A stretch of DNA of 9,177 nucleotides from an uncultured Collinsella sp. (lineage in GTDB: Bacteria > Actinomycetota > Coriobacteriia > Coriobacteriales > Coriobacteriaceae). The notes under the pieces were generated by a model that did not search any database, was not told the origin of the DNA, and saw only the letters and a list, made by a program, of their open reading frames with translations. The stretch is from positions 1 through 9,177 of the forward strand of contig USKL01000046.1 of assembly GCA_900555225.1 (NCBI GenBank), in the 5' to 3' direction. Positions 4,733-9,177 of the stretch are shown here, piece by piece. Every line of letters starts with the position of its first letter. The stretch's first letter is position 1. The translations under genes were made by a program, and so were the position numbers.

Positions 4733-7390
4733 ATGAGTGCTGACTACCCGTCAATGACTACGGCCGAGATTCGCTCTAAGTTCCTCAACTTCTTTGAGGA
4801 GCGCGGTCTTAAGCTCTATCCTTCTTCGTCCCTCGTCCCCGACGATCCTTCTCTGCTGCTTGCCAACGCCGGCATGAACCAGTTTAAGGAGTACTACCAG
4901 GGCAAGAAGACCATGAAGGAGATCGGCGCGATCTCCTGCCAGAAGTGCGTCCGCACCAATGACATCGATTGCATCGGCGAGGACGGCCGTCACCTGTCGT
5001 TCTTCGAGATGCTTGGCGATTTCTCTTTTGGCGGCGTCTCCAAGGAGCAGGCTTGCGCTTGGGCCTTTGAGCTCATCACCAAGGAGTTCAAGCTGCCGCT
5101 CGACCGCCTGTACTTTACCGTCTTTACCGAGGACGACGAGACCCACGACGTGTGGCGTTCTCTGGGCGTTGCCGAGGACCACATCTCCCGCCTGGGCGAG
5201 GACGACAACTTCTGGGCCGCTGGCCCCACCGGTCCCTGCGGTCCGTGCTCCGAGATCTACTTTGACATGGGCGAGGAGGTCGGCTGCGGCAGCCCCGACT
5301 GCAAGCCTGGCTGCGACTGCGACCGCTTCCTTGAGTTCTGGAACCTCGTGTTTACCCAGTACGACCGCCAGGAGGACGGCTCCATGCCGGAGCTGCCGCA
5401 CCGCAACCTCGATACGGGCATGGGCCTGGAGCGCATGGCCGCTATCATGCAGCACAAGACTGCTAACTACGACGGCGATCTGATGCAGCACCTCATCAAG
5501 CTCGGTGAGGAGATCAGCGGCAAGACCTATGACGCCGACGATTACTCTGGCGCCAGCCGCTCCCTGCGCATCATCGCCGACCACTCCCGTGCTGTCGACT
5601 TTATGATCTCGGACGGCATCCTTCCCGGCAACGAGGGTCGCGAGTACGTCCTTCGCCGTCTGCTCCGCCGTGCCGTGTTCCACGGTCGCCTGCTGGGCAT
5701 CGAGGGCGCCTTCCTGACCAAGTTCATCGACGAGGTCAACGCTCAAATGGGCGAGGCCTATCCCGAGCTGCTCAAGAACGTCGCGCTCGTCAAGGGTATC
5801 GTAGCCTCTGAGGAGGAGCGCTTCTCCACGACGCTCGACAACGGCCGCGTGTACCTGGACGAGGCCCTGGCAGCGCTTGCCGAGGGCGCTGTGCTTCCGG
5901 GCGATGTCGCCTTTAAGCTGCACGACACCTTTGGTTTCCCCATCGATCTGACCGTCGAGATCGCCGGCACCGCTGGCCACGACGTCGACATGGACGGCTT
6001 CACTGCTTGCATGGAGGACCAGAAGGCCCGCGCCCGCGCTAACGCCAAGGGCGATGCCTGGGGTAGCTTCAACGACGTTTGGGTCGAGCTTTCCGACAAG
6101 GTCGCAGCGACCGAGTTCGACGGCTATGACAACGACGTCATCGAGGGCGCCAAGGTTGTCGCCATCGTGCGCAACGGCGAGTCCGTCGAGTCCGCAGCCG
6201 CGGGCGAGGACGTTGAGGTTGTGCTCGACCGCACCCCGTTCTATGCCGAGATGGGCGGCCAGCAGGGCGACGCCGGCAAGCTTTCCGCTGAGGGCGTTGT
6301 TCTGACCGTTGCCGACACCAAGAACCACAACGGCCTGTATGCCCACGTCGCGCACGTTGCCGATGGCACGCTGAATGTCGGTGCCGCTGTGACCGCCGCG
6401 CTCGACGCCGAGCGCCGTGGCTTCCTGCGCCGCAACCACACCGCCACGCATCTGCTCGACGCCGCCCTTAAGCAGGTCCTGGGCGAGCACGTGTCCCAGG
6501 CCGGCTCGCTGGTGACGCCCGAGCACCTGCGCTTTGACTTCACGCACTTCGAGGCCCTTTCCTCCGAGCAACTCAAGGCTGTCGAGGACCTGGTCAACCA
6601 GCAGATCTTCGCCTCCAAGCCGGTCGTGACCCGTGTCATGGGCATCGATGAGGCTAAGGCTGCCGGCGCTGTCGCTCTGTTTGGAGAGAAGTACGGCGAT
6701 GTCGTCCGCGTCGTCTCCGTGGGCGCCGAGGACCGGCCGTTCTCTCGCGAGCTCTGCGGTGGCACGCACGCTGCCAACACCGCCGAGATCGGCCTGTTCA
6801 AGATTATTTCCGAGTCCTCTACGGGCTCGAATGTCCGCCGTATCGAGGCCGTGACCTCTAAGGGTGCCCTCGACTACATGGCCGATCGCCTGGCACTTGT
6901 TGACGCCGCTGCCGCTGCGCTCAAGTGCCGCGCGGACGAGGTTCCCGCTCGCGTGGAGAACCTGCAGGCCGAGCTGCGCGAGACTTCCAACAAGCTCAAG
7001 AAGGCTCTGACCGGTGGCTCCTCCGACGCCATTTCCAGCGCCATCGAGGGTGCCGTCGAGCTCGGCGGCTACAAGCTGGTCGTCGCTGAGCTTCAGGGCC
7101 TTGAAGCTGCCGACCTGCGCAACGTATGGGATACCGTGCACCAGAAGGTCGCCGGCCCCGTCGCTTGTGTCGTCGCCAGCGTGACTGAGAAGGGCACTCC
7201 GGCCCTGCTCGCTGCCGGCTCCGATGACGCCGTGAAGGCCGGGTTCCACGCCGGTAACGTGATCAAGCAGATCGCGGGCCTGGTCGACGGTCGCGGTGGT
7301 GGCCGTCCCAACATGGCCCAGGCCGGTGGCAAGAATGCTGCCGGCATCGCCGATGCCCTCGCGGCCGCCAAGACCGCGCTCGGCGCCTAA
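4733..7390 (+). CDS. alaS: Alanine--tRNA ligase
   Basis: 885 residues, close to the usual 870-890. Cytoplasmic class II synthetase charging tRNA-Ala with alanine. The catalytic domain shows LLLANAGMNQF (41-51), QKCVRTNDI (70-78), FFEMLGDFSFG (90-100), GPTGPCGPCSEI (164-175), a Cys cluster at 185, 190, 194 and 196 that is common in Gram-positive forms, EFWNLVF (201-207) and the motif 3 segment DTGMGLERM (227-235). The editing domain, which clears Ser- and Gly-tRNA-Ala, has the metal site intact: HTATH (His569, His573) and CGGTH (Cys675, His679). A coiled coil at about 726-748 joins the C-Ala domain, which ends with the RGGGRPNMAQAGG signature (854-866). Strong C/G-ending codon bias fits high expression. 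First gene of its operon; ruvX follows after 17 bases. No missing key residue. Confidence 0.99.
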   Translation: MSADYPSMTTAEIRSKFLNFFEERGLKLYPSSSLVPDDPSLLLANAGMNQFKEYYQGKKTMKEIGAISCQKCVRTNDIDCIGEDGRHLSFFEMLGDFSFGGVSKEQACAWAFELITKEFKLPLDRLYFTVFTEDDETHDVWRSLGVAEDHISRLGEDDNFWAAGPTGPCGPCSEIYFDMGEEVGCGSPDCKPGCDCDRFLEFWNLVFTQYDRQEDGSMPELPHRNLDTGMGLERMAAIMQHKTANYDGDLMQHLIKLGEEISGKTYDADDYSGASRSLRIIADHSRAVDFMISDGILPGNEGREYVLRRLLRRAVFHGRLLGIEGAFLTKFIDEVNAQMGEAYPELLKNVALVKGIVASEEERFSTTLDNGRVYLDEALAALAEGAVLPGDVAFKLHDTFGFPIDLTVEIAGTAGHDVDMDGFTACMEDQKARARANAKGDAWGSFNDVWVELSDKVAATEFDGYDNDVIEGAKVVAIVRNGESVESAAAGEDVEVVLDRTPFYAEMGGQQGDAGKLSAEGVVLTVADTKNHNGLYAHVAHVADGTLNVGAAVTAALDAERRGFLRRNHTATHLLDAALKQVLGEHVSQAGSLVTPEHLRFDFTHFEALSSEQLKAVEDLVNQQIFASKPVVTRVMGIDEAKAAGAVALFGEKYGDVVRVVSVGAEDRPFSRELCGGTHAANTAEIGLFKIISESSTGSNVRRIEAVTSKGALDYMADRLALVDAAAAALKCRADEVPARVENLQAELRETSNKLKKALTGGSSDAISSAIEGAVELGGYKLVVAELQGLEAADLRNVWDTVHQKVAGPVACVVASVTEKGTPALLAAGSDDAVKAGFHAGNVIKQIAGLVDGRGGGRPNMAQAGGKNAAGIADALAAAKTALGA

Positions 7391-7407
7391 GAATCTAAGA
7401 AGTCACT

Positions 7408-7836
7408 GTGGTCGCGCTTGCGTTGGACATAGGGGAGACCAGGATTGGCATCGCCGTCTCGAGCCGTGATGGCAAGATGGCGATGCCCGTCAAGGTGCTC
7501 CCTGCCGCCGAGGTCACCGGTATGGCCAAGACGTTCCGATACCTGGTCGAGGACTATGAGCCCGACATCCTGGTAAGCGGACGTCCCCTGACCATGGCCG
7601 GTGAGCCCGGCCCTCAGGCCGAGCGCGTTGCCGCTGTGGCGCAAAAGATTGCCGACGAGCTCGATCTTCCGCTGGAGTTTGAGGACGAGCGTCTGTCCTC
7701 GCAAGAGGCCAAGCGTATCCTGCGCGAGCAGGGACTCAACGAAAAGCAGATGAGGGGCAAGATCGACATGATTGCCGCTAGCCTGTTTTTGCAGACGTGG
7801 CTCGATCGTAAAAACGAGGAGGTCCAGCATGCCTAG
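7408..7836 (+). CDS. ruvX: RuvX/YqgF family Holliday junction resolvase-like, pre-16S rRNA nuclease
   Basis: 142 residues, typical for the family (about 135-150). It starts with GTG at 7408; the conserved first strand ALALDIGETRIGIAVS begins two residues later, so this start fits. The SD is weak (AAGAAG, 7397-7402), consistent with translation following from alaS 17 bases upstream. RNase H-like fold: acidic Asp7 in LALDIG, the VSGRPLTMAGEPGPQA segment (56-71), EDERLSS (92-98) and Asp120 in KIDMIAASLFLQ. The family is tied to processing of the 16S rRNA 5' end and, in some bacteria, to Holliday junction or transcription roles. It overlaps mltG by 8 nt. IreB/YrzL, which sits between alaS and ruvX in Bacillus, is absent here. 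Confidence 0.96.
   Translation: MVALALDIGETRIGIAVSSRDGKMAMPVKVLPAAEVTGMAKTFRYLVEDYEPDILVSGRPLTMAGEPGPQAERVAAVAQKIADELDLPLEFEDERLSSQEAKRILREQGLNEKQMRGKIDMIAASLFLQTWLDRKNEEVQHA
7816..7823 (+). promoter_or_regulatory. Strong ribosome binding site for mltG inside ruvX
   Basis: GAGGAGGT, five bases before ATG 7829, is the best SD in the operon. It selects this ATG and hence supports the long N-terminal tail of MltG being translated. Confidence 0.8.
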
Positions 7837-9177
7837 CGCTTCCGATCCGCGCCAGCCGAATCGTACGCAGCAGCCGGCGTCGCGCCCTGCCCAGCCTGGC
7901 CAGCGTCCGGCACAGCCGACGCAGCGCCCAGCACAGTCTGCCGCGCGCCCGGTGCAGTCCTTCTCTCGTTCGGTCCAACCTGTTCAACGGACGGGTCAGC
8001 AGCCTTCTGCTCGTTCGGTTCAGCATTCGGCTTCTCACGCGGCTCAGCAGCCCTCTGTTCGTACGGCCCAGCCTGCAGGAGGCACCCGCTTTAAGCAGCA
8101 GGCACCTACCCAGCGAACGCAGGCCCCCCAATCGCATTCGCATCACGCTCGCGGTTCGCATGGTGTTGCTCCGGCGACCCGCTCGAGCTACAACACGCAT
8201 GCTCGTCGCGGTGCCCAAAAGAAAAGCTCCCCGGCGCCTATGATTATCGGTGGCGTCGTCGCCGTGCTTGCGCTTGTCGCGATCGTTTTCTTTGTCGTGC
8301 CGGCCGTCAAGGGCTTCTTTGCCGGTGAGGATGCGAAGGTCACGGCTGGTCAGCAGGTTACGGTGACCATTCCCGATGGTGCTTCGGGCGATACGATCGC
8401 CTCGATTCTCTCCGAGAACCATATCGTCGAGAATCCCAAGGATTACTATGCGGCGGTGAAAAAGCTCAACGCCGATATGTCGCTTAAGCCTGGCACCTAC
8501 TCGTTCACCACGCTCATGGACGCGACTAAGGTGGTTCAGCAGCTCACGGAAGGCCCCAACGCGGGCTCCAATGCGCTGACTATCCCTGAGGGCCTGACGG
8601 TCGATCAAGTCGCCGACCGTGTGGCCCAGGCCTACGACGGCATCTCTAAGGAAGACTTCCTCAACCAGGCCAAGGCCTCCAACTACGTGGACGACTATAG
8701 CTTCCTTAAGGGCGCCGCCAACGACTCGCTCGAGGGTTTCTTGTTCCCCAAGACTTATTCGTTGGGCGATTCGCCGACGGCCGATGACGTGATTCGCGCT
8801 ATGCTCGATCAGTTTAAGACCGAGTACAAGTCGCTTGACTTTGCGAGCTGCGAAGCCAAGATCAAGGAGCGCTATGGTGTGGAGATGTCCGACTACGACA
8901 TCGTCAACTTGGCCTCTATCGTTGAGCGGGAGGGCCTCAACGCCGATCAACGTGCGCACGTGGCCTCGGTTTTCTACAACCGCCTTGCCGGCAAGCTCGA
9001 CGGTCTGCGCTATCTCAACAGCGATGCGACCATGATGTATGTCACCGGTGGCGAGGTTACCGCCGATGACCTGCAGAGCGATAGCCCGTATAACACCTAT
9101 AAGCATGAGGGCCTGCCGCCCACGCCCATCTGCAATCCGGGCCTCGCGTCCATCCGCGCGGCGCTGGAGCCGGCGGA
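7829..9177 (+). CDS. mltG: Endolytic murein transglycosylase MltG, 3' end missing
   Basis: 449 complete codons visible from ATG 7829; no stop before the right edge. Residues 1-137 are a Gln/Pro/Ser/Arg-rich, probably disordered cytoplasmic tail. A transmembrane helix follows (about 138-158, IIGGVVAVLALVAIVFFVV), then a LysM-like linker (VTIPDGASGDTIASIL) and the YceG/MltG catalytic domain outside the membrane. That domain shows LEGFLFPKTYSLG, LASIVEREG with the catalytic Glu at 366, VFYNRL, LNSDATMMY, and SPYNTYKHEGLPPTPICNPG near the right edge. MltG cleaves nascent glycan strands in the membrane-proximal zone and so sets strand length. It overlaps ruvX by 8 nt and is co-transcribed with alaS and ruvX. 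The tail is unusual in length and charge; the catalytic domain looks intact as far as it goes. Confidence 0.96.
   Translation, partial: MPSASDPRQPNRTQQPASRPAQPGQRPAQPTQRPAQSAARPVQSFSRSVQPVQRTGQQPSARSVQHSASHAAQQPSVRTAQPAGGTRFKQQAPTQRTQAPQSHSHHARGSHGVAPATRSSYNTHARRGAQKKSSPAPMIIGGVVAVLALVAIVFFVVPAVKGFFAGEDAKVTAGQQVTVTIPDGASGDTIASILSENHIVENPKDYYAAVKKLNADMSLKPGTYSFTTLMDATKVVQQLTEGPNAGSNALTIPEGLTVDQVADRVAQAYDGISKEDFLNQAKASNYVDDYSFLKGAANDSLEGFLFPKTYSLGDSPTADDVIRAMLDQFKTEYKSLDFASCEAKIKERYGVEMSDYDIVNLASIVEREGLNADQRAHVASVFYNRLAGKLDGLRYLNSDATMMYVTGGEVTADDLQSDSPYNTYKHEGLPPTPICNPGLASIRAALEPA
7883..8008 (+). repeat. Degenerate 21-bp tandem repeat encoding Arg-x-x-Gln heptads
   Basis: Six arginines fall exactly seven codons apart (MltG residues 19, 26, 33, 40, 47, 54). 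Units read RPAQPGQ, RPAQPTQ, RPAQSAA, RPVQSFS, RSVQPVQ, RTGQQPS. Gln is at the fourth place in every unit. The first four units are closest; similarity then decays, and looser copies (ARSVQ, VRTAQ) follow to about residue 81. Codons differ between units, so the repeat is older than recent slippage or is kept at protein level. Confidence 0.7.

Noticed and set aside
4751..7249. 832-codon open frame on the minus strand opposite alaS
   Set aside because: alaS is unambiguous on the other strand. Long antisense frames are expected where codons are strongly G-start and C/G-ending, and the translation is low-complexity Leu/Val/Gly/Ala with no recognisable motif.
7778..9106. 442-codon open frame on the minus strand opposite mltG
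   Set aside because: Its product is Arg/Leu-rich with no family resemblance. The rightward frame has clear MltG motifs and a strong ribosome binding site.

Overview
The window looks like chromosomal DNA from a high-GC Gram-positive bacterium. My best guess is a member of the Coriobacteriia (Collinsella-like). This rests on high-GC coding sequence, C/G-ending codons in alaS, gene content and gene order, not on any marker RNA. All genes but one read rightward. No tRNA, rRNA, CRISPR array, insertion sequence or phage gene was seen.

Layout. Positions 1-1028 hold the C-terminal part of rarA, an AAA+ ATPase of replication-fork maintenance; its Walker A part lies off the left edge. After a 100-base gap with a weak candidate promoter comes a tightly packed four-gene operon (1129-4291). 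It encodes a DUF948 membrane-anchored coiled-coil protein, a 125-residue RsbW/SpoIIAB-like protein that has lost its ATP-binding motifs, a SigB/SigF/SigG-type sigma factor, and an AI-2E-family membrane protein. Every junction overlaps or is 1 nt apart. A lone leftward gene for a 79-residue, two-helix membrane protein follows (4298-4537). It sits in a clearly AT-richer patch (about 43% GC by hand count) and has its own promoter and strong ribosome binding site. An intrinsic terminator at 4631-4660 then abuts a good promoter for a second rightward operon: alaS (4733-7390), ruvX (7408-7836) and mltG (7829 to the right edge, incomplete).

How the genes relate. alaS-ruvX-mltG is a common housekeeping cluster covering tRNA-Ala charging, Holliday-junction/rRNA nuclease activity and peptidoglycan glycan-strand termination. 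From memory, rarA and a DUF948 gene precede alaS in other Actinobacteria, and an AI-2E gene precedes alaS in Bacillus. The unusual part is the sigma/anti-sigma-like pair placed inside this neighbourhood. The RsbW-like protein keeps the fold signature and an N-box Glu, but lacks the N-box Asn and both glycine-rich boxes. If it controls the adjacent sigma factor, it probably does not do so by the classical kinase partner switch. This is the most interesting system in the window. Second in interest are the basic, acid-free, heptad-repeat cytoplasmic tail of MltG and the AT-rich leftward gene.
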